Shown here in pieces: positions 36,163 through 48,982 of a stretch of 64,000 nucleotides of DNA. Origin of the DNA: Paraconiothyrium sp. Pb-2020 (lineage: Eukaryota > Ascomycota > Dothideomycetes > Pleosporales > Didymosphaeriaceae); NCBI GenBank assembly GCA_022419385.1, contig JAJUBI010000006.1, positions 1,674,001 to 1,738,000 on the forward strand, read 5' to 3'. A program made the translations under genes and the position numbers. How positions within the stretch are numbered: position 1 is the stretch's first letter; every line of letters starts with the position of its first letter. The notes below the pieces were generated by a model. That model saw only the letters and a program-made list of their open reading frames with translations. It did no database searches and had not been told where the DNA came from.

Positions 36163-37478
36163 TTATTCTGGGTCTAAGCGAAGCTCTTCAATACAGGTCG
36201 TGTTGTCCAAGTGGCCCACTTTCGTTTCCTCTGAGTTGCCTTGCAGCCCGTTAGGAAACTTTTCCACCAATGCCCGCATCTCTTCTCTAGCCCTTGGATT
36301 GTTAGCATCAGTTGTTTCGCTTCAGCACGAACAACGTACCTCTGGCGGTACTGTGTATCATTAGGGTAGAGGACGGAGAGAAGAAAGTCATAACGTCTGG
36401 AAATGAGTCAGTATTTGAAACGGTGAGTAAGTAGGGCTGCAGCCACTCACAAGGCATAAAGGGCGTTGCGGTCGTCCCAGTCTGCTTCCGGTTCTGACTT
36501 GCCCATGACCTTCTTATATTGCTCGAGATATGGCTCGCCTAACCTATAACGTGGAGCGCGCCAGGGTCCGAGGTCAGCCTCATTATGGCCCCAGAAGGCG
36601 CAAGAATCGAAGATCATTATCTCTCCTGTATCTGCATCCGGCATGACGTTGCCAGGCCAAAGATCAGAGTGAATCAGGCAAGGCTTGATAGATCGCCCAT
36701 CAGTTTCCAAAGGTCGAAGGAGCCTTGGTATAACCTTGCTGCACAGTGCATCGAAGAGAGTATCCAATTCTTCGTCTTCGCCGTGACTTTCCTTCTCAAA
36801 CCCGTACATAACTTTCATTGCTTGAGTAAACCAGGCTTCCCAGCTGTCCTGCCAGGTATTATCGTTTGGAATGTTGGCAAGGTGTGTGGCAACATCGAAG
36901 CCGAACCAGCCGTTTGGCGATTTCCCCTTACTGGAGAGGTGGACTTTGTAAACGACCTCTACAAATTTCTCGACGTCAGGCAGCTCATTAATCATCTTAC
37001 GGAAATCGCTCAGATAGAACCATTTCTCAGGCTTGGCTTTGAAATTGCCAAACGCAAGGGGCTTCGGTACATGTTCAGGGGCGTAGGAATAATACGCTTT
37101 TTCGGATCGAAATGCGCCTTCCATCATACGTCGGGCCTTCTCCCCGAATTCACACTAACACAAACTTTAGACATGCAACAGAGGTTTACTGGGTAATCTG
37201 AATGAGCACTGACCTTCATGAAATAGGACTTGAGCTTGCCATCCTTCAACTTTGCGTCGATTCGAGCCGTATCGCACCACATACTTGACTCGAAAGGAAC
37301 AACAGAAAGTATCTCGGTATATTTGGGTAACGCTAGAACAATGAGATTGGAAGTCTAATGTAGTCAGTTGGTAAGAACCTGCTATAACAGCCTCGTCTAG
37401 TTCATCGATCTGGGAAGGGTTCGCCTCGCGCTCGAGCTTAATATTGAGGGCATAGGCATCGGCCGGATTGGTAGACAT
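36163..37478 (-). CDS. Fructosamine/ketosamine-3-kinase family protein
   Basis: Five exons, 37478-37379, 37332-37214, 37154-36451, 36396-36340 and 36286-36163, encode 367 residues. The order of features fits the family: ALPKYTEILSVVPFESSMWC, then EFGEKARRMMEGAFRSE, SPNGWFGFDVATHL, the phosphotransferase loop LIHSDLWPGNVM (His and Asp as in aminoglycoside kinases), the metal-binding IFDSCAFWGHNEADLGPW, and a C-terminal ADWDDRNALYAL. Joining the last two exons gives LRYDFLLSVLYPND and EEMRALVEKFPNGL. The family phosphorylates sugar adducts on lysines so that they fall off (deglycation). The first donor is AG/GTTCTT, a weak site. A broken paralogue lies immediately downstream, 38 bases from the stop. 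Confidence 0.88.
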
Positions 37479-38255
37479 GATGGAGACGGCTTCTGTTCAC
37501 GAAGAGTGACCGTTGAGATCGCGGTGAGTTCAGGAGTATAGACTCGATGCTGGAGCCGACAAAGAGAGTTGTGGCATATATATATATATATATCGTTGAC
37601 ACGAATATTCAATGACACAGCGCATCAGGTTAGGCACCAATGGACCCTAGAATGTGACGACCGATAATGGTGCCCAACATAAAACTAGCACACACCTCGG
37701 GTCACGATTGGGTTCGGGCCTTCGGTTTGTGGTGTTTTAGGAACTTATCGTGGTGCGAATACCCACCTGTTCGCCCTAACCCCCGCTTGGACCGTGCTGT
37801 AGATCTATGCACAAGCCGTTGGGTGTTGATTCAATGTTCCGTGTCACTCCATAATATGGTCATGCTCCCACAGTAGGTGACGAGGAGCTTCGGGGAGAGA
37901 CAACGTGCGCAGATTGGAGTAAGATTATGGCGTAAGGTAAGTGGCGACAAGCCAGGTTTAAGTCCTGGAAGTTTGCATCACTTCCCTTACTTTGCCTCAC
38001 CCGCTTCACTATTCATTTTTCTAGCTTACAATTTGGGCATTCAGAGCATCCTTTTGGCATTACAAGACAACAAATGATACTCTCGATTAAAAAAGGTACG
38101 ATATAACAAAGCAATAAAACCAGAACCCTTGCATCGACCTTGCCAGTGCCAGCTAGCCGTAAAGCCCAAAACCCGGGGCATGCGTCATTACCAAATCATG
38201 ATCATCTCAATTCGCCGCAGTACCCTAATGTTCCGCCCTTTTCATCATTTGGGCC
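37479..38255. other. Intergenic with a TA microsatellite
   Basis: About 780 bases between the kinase start and the phospholipase stop. A (TA)n run lies at about 37,576-37,593 in the likely kinase promoter. Nothing else was recognised. Confidence 0.45.
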
Positions 38256-40871
38256 TCATGTATAGATACTCTCCGTATAAGCGTTAACCTGCATTCCCTT
38301 CTCCGCCATCTCCGCCTTCTCCAAAAACTTCATTGGCATCCATACCAAATGGCCCTTGACCCTGTCCAACTCTCTACGCACCTCCTCCACCGGTCTCGAT
38401 ATATCGTACAAATGCCCCTGCTTGTGATCCTTGTCCTGTTTGGGATTCGGCGTAAATTTATCGTAGTCCTCAAACGTAAGGATGCTATCATCGGGGTCTG
38501 CATGGAACAAGTCACGGAACACTTCAGTGTTGGTGGATGCGCGCTCCGTCCACATCTTCCAGAGATTGTCGCCGAGCGGATCGGCTACGAAATCGGCTTC
38601 GGCGCCGGGTAGTGTATCATTGGGAGAGTGCTCGCCTGGCGGCTGGGCGTTCGGGTCGTCGGAGGCGTCCAGGGACTGTGGGGGAAGTAGGCCAAGGTGT
38701 TCGCGCCAGAGGCTAGAGCGGAGGGTGTGCGCGTGGCGACCAGCCTTGAAGGGTTTTCCGTCCATGGTAATCTCCACTAGATCCGTATCCCTCATGACGA
38801 TGGAGAGTTCGCTGTCGTGGTAGCCCAACTGCGAGCGGTCGTTGATGTTGGAGGAACCGCAAATGACGTATTGGTCGTCAACGATGCAAACTTTGGCGTG
38901 CACGTAGAGTTCTTCTTGGAAAAAGTTTTCTTTCTCGGATTCGGGGTCGCCTTCCCAGTCTTCGGTGCTGGGCTTCTTATCCGTGAGCATGGCGTCGTCG
39001 GCGATGGAGTCCGGGTCGATGAGCCCGCCTTGGTCGCCTAGTCCAACCGACTCTTTTTCCTCTCCTACGAACCGCCGCCTTTTCTCTTTCGCACGATTAC
39101 GTGCTTCTTCACCATCGTCGAGCGGGGCCTCGAGCTCTTCGATTTCGGCTACTTGAAGTTCTTTATACTTCAGACCCGATTCCTCTTCTTGCTTCTTCAG
39201 CGTTGCGTTGACATTGAGTCGATCGTATGAACGTAAATTGAAGAAAAAGATGTGGTCTTCAGGATTTACACCCTGAGCCTTGACTTGGCCAAAAATGCTG
39301 TGCTCTCCTCTGCAAATAGATTTGTACTGGTAATCCATGATGGCTCTTGTTCCAGTAGCTGCGTCCTCTCTGAGATCACCGGCAAACCCAGGAATGGCAG
39401 GAATAACGATTATGACTCTGAACTTCCGACCTTCTTTACCTGCCCGAACTACTGCCTCAACTATCGCGCGGCCGATCTGATTGTGGATGGGGCTCTGCTC
39501 CTCGCCTGTAGCTGTGATGAAGAATTGGTTCTCAATGTAAACATAGTGCTCCGCTTCGCGGATCAAATCACAATATGCGGTCTGAATGCTGTGTTCAGCA
39601 GGTAACAACCCGCTGCTCCAATCTGCACTGCTTCGTACTACCTGCGCATGCACGGTTCCGCGGTTGTCGAGGTTCTTCCCACTGAGCGGACTCAATGGAT
39701 GATGTTCATAGCCCCCAACCGGAAACTTAGGCCGCTGGACACCGACAAGATCTTCGTCTTCGCCTTCTCGTCCCTCAAGGGTTAGCCACGGATACCGGTC
39801 ATCTCTCTTGTATTTATCTCGTTTGCAGAAGTTCCAGCGAAGAACGAAGTGTTCCGCGATGTCGTACACGCACGGTCCAATGACGCCCATTGCTACGTCG
39901 TGCCACGGCATGCGGCCATACTCTGCCTTACTGAGCTGATTGGACTTCCAGTCATCCACGCTTTGGAAGTCCATGATGCGGTTGTTGTTGAAGTCTTGTC
40001 CCGGGAAGATTTCGTTCTGGACACCCGAAGGATGCACATCTGCCAGGGGATGCTGCTTCTCGTCCCAGCGGCCGTAGCAGAGGTCCAGGCCGCCGATGAA
40101 AGCTACTGCATAATCGATTACCACAAACTTCTCATGATGGGCCCAATAAAATGTCATATCGCCAGCATTCTCGAAAACATTATGATCCGGATGTCTCATG
40201 AGCTTGATATTGCCATAGCCGGGCGCGTCCTCGTCAGTAATCAGGCCCATGATGGCGTCCTTGGTATGTCTGCTATTGCAAGTAAGTGCCGCAGATACTT
40301 CCTTGTATACAACGATGTAGATCTTAACGCCTTCTTGTGCCTTCTTCTTCAAAAGCGAATCGAGACGCCATTCCTGGTTATAATAGGGAGGTCGACGTAG
40401 GAACTGTCTCACTTAGCTTGTGGAGACCGATTCCACGCTAATACTCACAAGTTCCGGAGACAACCACCAGTCTTCAATGTATATTGTCTCCTTGGCATTA
40501 CTCAAAGCCTCCGAGAGAGCCTTCCATCATTCAGCGTCCACATGCTCAGATTTCCTAAAGCTGCTTACCCAGAAATAATCTCGGCCGTCGACATACCACT
40601 TGATCATATTGCCGTCTCTTTCTGGCGCAAAGCTCTCAAAGCGGTGGTTCTCACAGACGCGACTTCTCTTCTCGTCGGTCTTCTGCTCATGCTCCTCGTC
40701 ATGGCGATGATTCGAATTCAACAGATTCGCAAACTTTCCAACCTTGTGCTTCGCATGCGTCGCCTTGACTTTTACCTCATAAAGATGCGTATCCTTGAGC
40801 TTCGCGCGCAAACTCGGGAACGGATGCGCAATCTTGTCTTTCAACCCCCGGTCGCCTGCGCCGTCTGCCAT
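38256..40871 (-). CDS. Phospholipase D
   Basis: Three exons, 40871-40569, 40520-40449 and 40403-38256, encode 840 residues. Splicing gives GRDYFW/ALSEALSNAKETIYIEDWW and SPEL/FLRRPPYYNQEW, both characteristic of eukaryotic PLD. Two HKD motifs are intact: HHEKFVVIDYAVAFIGG, and YVHAKVCIVDDQYVICGSSN with SNINDRSQLG. No PX or PH domain precedes the core, so this is the short, PldA-like class and not the Spo14/PLD1 type. A Glu/Lys-rich insert (LDDGEEARNRAKEKRRRF) separates the two halves. It hydrolyses phosphatidylcholine to phosphatidic acid and choline, probably at a membrane surface through the basic N-terminus. Confidence 0.94.
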
Positions 40872-42242
40872 GTTTGTTTGGTGGGGTTTCGGGAATGTTG
40901 GCGCGACTCGGTGAGGGGTACAATGGCAGCGCGGGATGGGTTGATGCGAATGGCGGAACGACGGGCAGACGTGCACATAAGACACTCCGAAGGCTGGCCC
41001 GCTGTAGCCTGCAAACCTGCATTACTTGTGTTCGGATACTTGGCAGGTGATTGCAAGGGTATGTGTGACCGTCTGGAAGGGACGGCAGCGACCAATGACG
41101 CACGCCAAGCAAACCCCGCTACTGTAGGTTGTGCCGTGAACCACTACCCTTGTCGGGCGCGTTCACAAGGCTGAACACTACTTTCGGTATAGGCGGGCCC
41201 CGTTCTTCGTTATAAGAACGAACATGTCAATTGCTGCCTGTCTGATGCCCACGTACGCCAGCGTAGTTCCCGCTGCGACGACTCGAAAGCAGCAGCCGAT
41301 GCCCTGGTAAACGGCGTGATCTGGCATCTCTCCGGATCGTCGGTGCCGAATCTTGCATGAAGGTACTGTAGCTTTAGCTGCATGGGGCTAACGTCGGAGG
41401 ACTAAGAACTCAATCTCGTTGTACGGGCCAGGCCGGCGGTTCATAAGCGTCATTGCTGACCTTCATGTGTCCACGGGTTAAGCTTTCACACGTGTTGCTT
41501 ACCATGCACACCAAGCCGAGTATCTAACGTCTAATTCGCGTAGCACCTTACTGTACGCAGCATTGCTTGAGGGCGTCTCTAAAGGAAGTCTGAATCCAGG
41601 CGGCCTGTAGCTGTATAGGACTGCCAATTCAACGGATGGATAAACGCGTCATTGATGTTCCTCGCTACTATCTCCTACAGTGTCCGACAAGCACCGCTGA
41701 ACTGAACCTGCTAGGTACGCGTAGCATGCTGATGAAGTTTTCACAAAACAGATCCTGATAGTGTATCTTGGGGTACCTCAAAGTACCTGTTCTTGACTCA
41801 GTACAGTCTCGTTGATTTCCTACTCTATATAAGGGCAAATTCTGGGGACAAGAAGTTCAGCTTTGAGTATCGGCCAAGGTGGTGTCCAGTCGAGTCTGAA
41901 TTTAGGTTGAAACAGTGCTCTTTTTGGGTAGTGAGCCGCCTTCGACATCGCACAATTGACAAGCTTGCCGTCCTACCGAGCCAGCCAACGAGCGCTTCAT
42001 GTTGCATTTATTCTTCCCTTTGGGTCAGAGGTTAAAAAGTCCTGGCGTATAGGCCACACCTCACTTTCTATTATTGGAGTTTTGCATTCCTTGTCGAACA
42101 CTGACAAAAGGCCCCAGCGACACTCTCTAAGATAGGTAACAGAGTGTTTGCTGTTTCCACGCACATCAGCGTAGTATTGTGAAGGTGAATACGACATGTC
42201 GACGGCCTTGTAGGCTTGCTTTTCCTAGGCGACGATGTTAGC
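40872..42242. other. Intergenic, no gene seen
   Basis: 1.37 kb upstream of the phospholipase. Only short open frames without recognisable content; the longest one near 40,542-41,174 is antisense to PLD exon 1. Confidence 0.4.
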
Positions 42243-43106
42243 TTATAATCGACGACCGATCTCTATACAAGCAAGACTGCATACCTGTGACCACTGATCC
42301 TTTGACAACTGGAAGATGGCGGTGACATTCCTAGGGAACACACTCACAAGCTCGTCATAGTGTATAACTGTAATGTCCACACCGAAGTCGTGCTTGAGAA
42401 TGTACACCGGAACACGGATGGCTTCGAGGAGGTTCAGGTGTTGACGATCGTCATGATAAAGTTCTTCATCAGTTGGTGCCTTATAAGCCGTCATCATACA
42501 AAACTCGACGTGTAGCTGTGAGGCAATGGCAGGGTTGAGATGACTACAGAAGTCGTGCAGGACGTCGAAGATGCCTTGTACAAGGTTCTTCTCCCCATCG
42601 TCGAGGTTGTCGTAGAATGCTAGGTAAGTGCTATAGTGTTCGTATTTGATACGTATTTGAAGGTTGCGGATATGGTCGACTGGTTTAAGCCCGAGTGGCT
42701 CAGCACTTTGCGGAATCCTTTTTTGGCCAGTGAAGTTATGAAAAGGATCTTTGAAGAGAAAGTCGAATAGCGCGTTTTCCAGGGTGCACACTGAGAAAGT
42801 GTTTGCTTTGTAATAATATATCGATGCTTCTCTGGCTATGTGATGTCCAATATACGCGGGATTGAGCAGTCTGCTATCTGGGTAGACGATGTTTTCATCC
42901 CGCTCAACGCTGTGATCCTGTCTGGTTGCTCCTTCGGGAATCACGATGAAAGGTTCATCGTGTGCTATGTTTGTGCCTTCTGACCTCAAAGGCTCGGGCA
43001 CGTAGGTGGTGAAGTGGTAAGAGCCTACTGGAATCGGCGCGTCCTCAAAGTATAGATATTGGTAGATGAGCTCCCTGAGCTCTGATGGGAGCTTTGTGCG
43101 CATCAT
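42243..43106 (-). CDS. Hypothetical protein, fungal-specific
   Basis: The frame is open from 43289, but the first ATG is at 43106, giving 287 residues; an upstream exon may carry the true start. It begins MMRTKLPSELRELIYQYLYF, a pattern (LPxELRxxIYxY) common at the head of fungal F-box-like or 2EXR-type proteins. Later it has LNPAYIGHHIAREASIYYYK and HIRNLQIRIKYEHY, also usual in that group. These proteins form a large, poorly characterised family in Dothideomycetes and related classes. Near the end, CAG/GTATGC could be a donor, so the C-terminus is also uncertain. Confidence 0.65.
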   Translation of the reverse strand: MMRTKLPSELRELIYQYLYFEDAPIPVGSYHFTTYVPEPLRSEGTNIAHDEPFIVIPEGATRQDHSVERDENIVYPDSRLLNPAYIGHHIAREASIYYYKANTFSVCTLENALFDFLFKDPFHNFTGQKRIPQSAEPLGLKPVDHIRNLQIRIKYEHYSTYLAFYDNLDDGEKNLVQGIFDVLHDFCSHLNPAIASQLHVEFCMMTAYKAPTDEELYHDDRQHLNLLEAIRVPVYILKHDFGVDITVIHYDELVSVFPRNVTAIFQLSKDQWSQVCSLACIEIGRRL

Positions 43107-43289
43107 GGCCGCCAGCCGTCTGCAATCCGCTTGTGCATGCTGCTCTAGTTGGTGCTCGAATTCAAGACTCAGCTTGCACTGTTCCTCCTGTAGATCTTGT
43201 ATCCTAGAATTTCTCGTCAGAAAGGAACGTACACGCCGTGTGTAGTCGTCGGTCAGAAGTGCACGCCGAAAATAGATGCTCGAAAACAA

Positions 43290-43848
43290 ATGTCTACAGT
43301 GGCCAACGTTGACCCGGGTTTTTTGGGGTAGTACCTCCCCGTGTAAATACTAACAGTACAATATCACGTTGCGACTTTCAACACTCATCATGAAGTGAGT
43401 TGCCGTAGGGTACGTGATCCTATACACTACTGGCCAAACTTTGCCCGCTAAACAATAATCTTGTCTTTCAAATGGAAAAGGCGCTCGAAAAGAGAATCTC
43501 ATTTATGCCTTCTGTCTCTGTGACCTTTTCATACGACCAGACTTTTTAGACAGGTGTGGTACATTGAAGCACTTACTGAAGCTGCGTGCGTGCGCATTGT
43601 CCATGGAGATGCCGCAACTTTTCTAATGAAGCGTCCATCTCGTCCGACATGATGTCTCAAGAGTCAGGAAGATTGGGCTACAGGATTGGAGAAATCTTGA
43701 GGTCGTCGCGAATGCAGGGTTCAAAGTGGGACGAGATTTGCACTAGCCCCATAGGTGTAGTATCTTGGCGCAGGTCATGTGGGGACGCGTCCGCGCGATG
43801 TTGGTAGCGCGTTATGACCGAGATCACCGCAGTGCCAACCAGCATGAT
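43290..43848. promoter_or_regulatory. Divergent intergenic region upstream of PMS1
   Basis: About 560 bases between the open frame of the minus-strand hypothetical gene and the PMS1 start. A C-rich/T-run segment (ggttttttggggtagtacc) lies near 43,316. No regulatory motif assigned. Confidence 0.35.
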
Positions 43849-46800
43849 ATGGCCACCATCAAGCCCATCGAGGGCCGTTCCGTGCATCAAATCCAGTCAG
43901 GCCAGGTCATCGTCGACCTAATATCTGTCTGCAAAGAGCTAGTTGAGAACAGCATCGACGCAGGCGCCACTTCTATCGGTATGTTGGATGCCCCGCTGCA
44001 CCAAGAGCGCGATGGCTAATGTTTCCCGTAGAAGTCCGCTTTAAGAACAACGGACTGGATGCCATTGAGGTCCAGGACAATGGTCTCGGCATCGCTCCGG
44101 AAGATTACGAGACCATCGCGCTGAAACACTATACGTCCAAACTCTCTACCTACGATGATCTCTCTTCGCTCCAGACGTTCGGCTTCCGCGGCGAAGCACT
44201 GTCTTCGCTCTGCGCTCTCTCCAAGTTCTACATTATAACAGCTCGAGCATCAGATGAACCCAAAGGTACAAAGCTGGAGTTTGAGCAGTCAGGCAAGCTC
44301 AAGGGCACGTCGGTGGTCGCGGCAAAGCAGGGCACAACTGTTGTAGTGGAGACTTTGTTCCATAACCTGCCTGTCAGGCGGAAAGAGCTGGAAAAGAATG
44401 TCAAGCGAGAGTATAGCAAGGTGCTAGAGCTACTTCAGGCGTATGCTTGCATTCGCACAGGCGTGAAATTCAACATCAGCAACCAGATGGCCAAAGGGTG
44501 CGCTTGCCCATCAAAACAGCCTGCATATGGCTAACGTATAATCAGGAAGAAGGCTGTTGCATTCTCTACTAACGCTAATACCAGCACGAAAGAGAATCTC
44601 GCAAATGTCTTTGGTGCAAAGGCGCTCCTCGCGCTTATTCCACTGGACCTGCACTTGGAAATGAATTCTTCAAATCATACGGGTGCGACTCAGAGTGTGC
44701 GTAACTCGAGTACACAAGAAGAAGAATCCCACGGCGTAAAGATCATCGGCCATATCTCGCGGCCTGTAGTAGGCGAGGGTCGTGGGCTTCCTGACAGACA
44801 GATGTTCTTCGTGAACTCGCGCCCTTGTCATCTACCGCAAGTTAGAAAGGCCTTCAACGAGGTGTATAAATCGTACAACATGTCGCAGTCACCGTTCGTT
44901 TTCGCCGACATCCAGCTGGATACTAATGCCTACGATGTGAACGTCAGCCCAGACAAAAGAACGATCATGCTTCATGACCAAGCCGCATTATTGGAGAGCT
45001 TGAGGGATGCCTTGGCTGAACTTTTTGAAGGCCACGATCAGAGTGTGCCTCAAGCGCAACTGTTGGGCAGGCGGACATCGTCCAATCTTACCTTTAAACC
45101 ACCATCGATGCAAAACCGACCAAGCACAACTTCCGTTGCTGATGGTCCATTCGATCTAGATCCTGTCCTGGAACCGCGCAAACTGTCCCCCACGTACATT
45201 GAGAGGTCAGGGTCCTCACTATCAGCAGAAGAGCCTTCTCGGCCCGGCTTCATAAAAGCAAGTCTCATTGAAAAGTTCGCTGAGAGAGACTCCGAGGAGA
45301 GGCTCATCCGTCCTCCGCCTCGTAGAAAGGGAAGCCTTCCTCCAGGGCATGATAATATCTCTGAGGTGACGATAGATCATCAGGTGTCCCTTCGAAGAAG
45401 TGTATCTCCATCCACGAACATCGCTCCTGTACAGCCTGTGCAACGTGAGGAATCTCCTCTATTCGAACCCGAGTCCGATACCTTGTCATCGGTTAGAGAA
45501 ACCGGACCACAATCCAAAGTGTTGGAAGACTTTAATGCACGAATTGCCTCTCAACATGCAAAACCTACGGCCTTAGAGGCCGCTATCAGACAGCCGAATA
45601 TCGAAGAAGCGGCAGATAGGGAGGAGATCGAAGAAGGCATACCGGCTATCATACAGACTCCACAGCGCCTCACTCAGAGCACCATTCAAAATGCCTTTGA
45701 TCGCATGCGCCCCATGCGTACGCCTGTGCAGCAAGCTACTATAACAATTGGCAACACAACCACTGTGTCCACAATTGGTAGTGAATCGCGGGCATCTAAG
45801 AGGGCACGTATTTATACCCCCAAATTCTCTCTAGACGGCACTCCCCTTTCGCGAACGCCAAAGCGACCCGACTTCCTGAAGGGCCTGCGTGGGTTCGCCG
45901 CTCCTGGTGCGCAACTGGAAGAAAGCGATGAGGAGCATGAAGGAGATCAAGACAGCAGTCTGCCGATCATACCCGGCCGTTCTCCATCTCCGCACAAAAG
46001 AGGACTCCATCGAGAGTTCGAGCCTCCACGCACAGACGAGATTGATGTTTCATCAAGCGCTCCGCTTGAGACCGTGCCAGATGAGGAAGACAGCGAGGAC
46101 AACGAAGACACTGCAGCCGCCCCTACAATTGAGGCTGACGAATCCGATGCTGAGTACATTGATGAGGTAGAGAAGAAAGCCCGCGAAGAGGTGAAGATTG
46201 CTCGAATGATTGCCGAAGCTGAAGAGGCGGCAGCAAGACCTACGGAGGAGAACTTGAAGCGCGCTACCAAATTATTCAAGATCTCTCAAAAGAAATATTC
46301 TACCACCAACCTGGAACGGGCCATTAACATTAGTATACCCTCTCTTAAAAGATACTTAAGTAACCTCAGTGTGGCTTTGCAGCAAGCGGATAAGCTTCAA
46401 TCCGCGGGCAACCTGCCCAGTAACACTCAGCTAAACAACCAAGACCCAGAAGAGCGCCTTTCGTTGACAGTCACAAAGTCCGATTTCAATGATATGATTA
46501 TAATAGGACAATTCAACCTAGGCTTCATCCTTGCCATCCGCCCGCCAACAGCAACCTCCCCATCCTCCGACCTCTTCATTATTGACCAGCACGCCTCGGA
46601 CGAGAAGTACAACTTCGAACGTTTCTCCGCGACCACAGTCCTAATCTCCCAGCGGCTCGTTCACCCCCACCCGCTCGAGCTCACCGCCGTAGAACAAGAA
46701 CTTGTCGCATCCAATACCCCCTCCCTTACCGCCAACGGCTTCGTCGTAGAGCAAGACTCATTTACCGGCGACGGAGAAGGTCGGGCTCGCTTCAGCCTTA

Positions 46801-47207
46801 CATCCCTTCCAATGAGCAAAGAAGTAACCTTCACGCCGCACGACCTCTCCGAGCTCCTCGCGCTCATTATGGATAATCCTCCTTCCTCATCACTGTCCAC
46901 GTCCCCGCACATACCGCGTCCTTCCAAGATCAGGAAGTTGCTAGCGAGCAGGGCGTGTCGAGGGAGTGTGATGATTGGTAAAACGTTGAAGAAGAGTAAG
47001 ATGGAGGATATTGTGAAGCATATGGGAAGTATGGATAAGCCGTGGAGTTGTCCGCATGGGAGACCGACTATGCGGCATCTTTATGGATTGGAGAAGTGGG
47101 AGGGGTGGACAGAGGGCGACGGGGTGAGTGGGTTGTATGAGGTGGGGATGCGCGCGGACTGGGGAAGTTATTTGAAGAGGCGAAGGGATGAAGGATGGAC
47201 AGGGTGA
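43849..47207 (+). CDS. PMS1: DNA mismatch repair protein Pms1 (MutL homologue)
   Basis: Three exons, 43849-43978, 44032-44497 and 44546-47207, encode 1085 residues. The GHKL ATPase is complete: ELVENSIDAGATSI (Mg-binding Asn), DNGLGIAPEDYE, GFRGEALSSLCALS and GTTVVVETLFHNLPVR. The transducer domain follows (VNSRPCHLPQ, VNVSPDKRT), then a long acidic linker of about 450 residues. The C-terminal endonuclease domain carries DQHASDEKYNFE (the DQHA-x2-E-x4-E metal motif), ACRGSVMIGK and CPHGRPTMRHL. This marks it as the nicking subunit that pairs with Mlh1 (human PMS2). The start fits MATIKPIEGRSVHQIQSGQV, the normal family N-terminus. Confidence 0.96.
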
Positions 47208-47841
47208 TGGTCAAGGAAACTGGGTGTATTTGTGTGCATATGTTGGCTATGAGTATTGGTATCGCGAGGATCTAACTCAGCGCTTGATGTTTGGCATGTA
47301 TTCTGGGAATATTCATTGCTTAGTTGAAATGAATTACGCATAGCGAAAGATTCCTGCCCCAGCCAGCCAGATCAGACCAGGATCGATTCGCACTGTCAGA
47401 TAGTACTGAGGGTGACTGCAGACGCTTACTTCACCATTTTTCAGCAGCGAAGCTCTCAGGCAGGGTCATTTCAACATCAAATAGCGTCATTCCATGTTCG
47501 TCACAGTCAAATCCCCGGTGGTAGGTGAGTGGAGGAGGCACAGGAGAAAAAGGGCACGGGTGATTGTGCGAGACGGCAAGGAGTTGGTTGTTGGTTGTCC
47601 AAGAAGCGTTCAGCCGGCTGGGTCGATCGTTAAATTCATCGCACCATTCCAAGCCACATAACATAGACGTCATCAACTGTAGAAATGCTAAAATTATGCA
47701 GTCGAGACAATTGAGCGAATGACAGTTTTTTATTGGTTTGTTGCGCGCCAGTGTTAGCTATAGAGTTGTAGCGACGGTATGAACGCGACAAGAAAGCAAC
47801 GGACACTGAACGATCCAAGATGTACTTTCACTCTGGGCCCT
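47208..47841. other. Intergenic, convergent 3' regions
   Basis: About 630 bases between the PMS1 and THI4 stops. No gene recognised. Confidence 0.45.
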
Positions 47842-48949
47842 CTACTCGCTGTTCTCCATCTTCCTCTCATCGATGACCTTCAAAGCCTCCTCAGCAGCCT
47901 TGACACCGCTCAGTGCCATAGCGCCAAAGGTAGGTCCCATACGGTTCGCACCATCGACTTCACTCAGCTCCATACCACCAACGATCAATCCCTTCACAAC
48001 CTCCCTGGTGCGCTTGACAATAGCGTCCTCAGCAGTGCGCATGTCCAGGCCCCTCATGCCGCCGAGCTTTTCGAGCTGCTGCATGCTGACGAGGCGCTTG
48101 ACGCAGAAGGCACCGAATGGACCATCGTGGCCGGTTGTAGAGATGACAAGTGGTGCGTTGATGGTGTTGGGATCCATACAGGACTGGTCATCGTGGTGCA
48201 TGGAGACGAGAGTCCAGTTGGTGACGACACCAGCGATGCGCACAGCGTTAGGGTCGGAGGCAGTAGGATTGGGGCGCGTGATGAGGTCCTCAACAGCAGT
48301 AGCATTGAAGAGCTTGATGTTGGGGAAGGACAGGACCTTCGAAAGGAGGGTCGAGGTGAAGAGCGCCTGTATTGTCAGTATTCTTCCTGGAGTTATGGTA
48401 CGAAGGCTATAAGACTTACTGCATGCTTCACGACGACGAAGTCGCCCTCGTCTTCGTATGGAACGCCGAGGTCGTTCAAGAAAGCATCGGCGGGCTTACG
48501 CATGACCATAGCGCTGAAAAGCTGACCGCCGAGCCAGGCGCCACCTCCAGGAGAGACACCTGCTTCGACAATGGCGATCTTGAGATCAGGGCGCTTCTTG
48601 GCGAGCTCGTAGGCAGTGCTCAGACCGCAGGAGCCTGCGCCAACAATGACGATGTCGGACTCGGCGTAGTTGTCAAGGTCGGCGAAGTAGCGACGAGCTA
48701 GGAACAGTCAGTCCGAAGTCTCACGAGCCCAATACATGAGGCCGTACTCATAGCGCGAGAGACCTGGCTCTCACGGATGGGAGAGAAGGTGAAGCTCTCC
48801 CACTTGTCCTCCATCTCAGCCAGGGTTTTAGCCTGACCGTTGGCATTGACAGCAGGCTTAACCGCGAGGCTGTTCAGGGTCTTCTTGACAGGCACCGTGA
48901 AGTCGCTCACAGCGATGGGGTTCTCGAAGGTAGCGGCGGGGGGAGACAT
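47842..48949 (-). CDS. THI4: Thiamine thiazole synthase Thi4
   Basis: Three exons, 48949-48748, 48697-48420 and 48366-47842, encode 334 residues. It makes the thiazole half of thiamine from NAD and glycine. The Rossmann loop is DIVIVGAGSCGLSTAYELA, followed by EAGVSPGGGAWLGGQLFSAM. The segment VVTNWTLVSMHHDDQSCMDP keeps the cysteine before MDP that corresponds to the sulfur-donating Cys205 of the yeast suicide enzyme. The C-terminus has VGGMELSEVDGANRMGPTFG and the usual MALSGVKAAEEAL. The upstream leader contains a TPP riboswitch (49024-49174), so expression should fall when thiamine is plentiful. Confidence 0.97.
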
Positions 48950-48982
48950 GTTGGCAAGTTATCTCAAGGATGTTGGAATCCT

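Noticed and set aside
40542..41174. 210-codon plus-strand open frame
   Set aside because: It is antisense to PLD exon 1 and its promoter and has no protein features.
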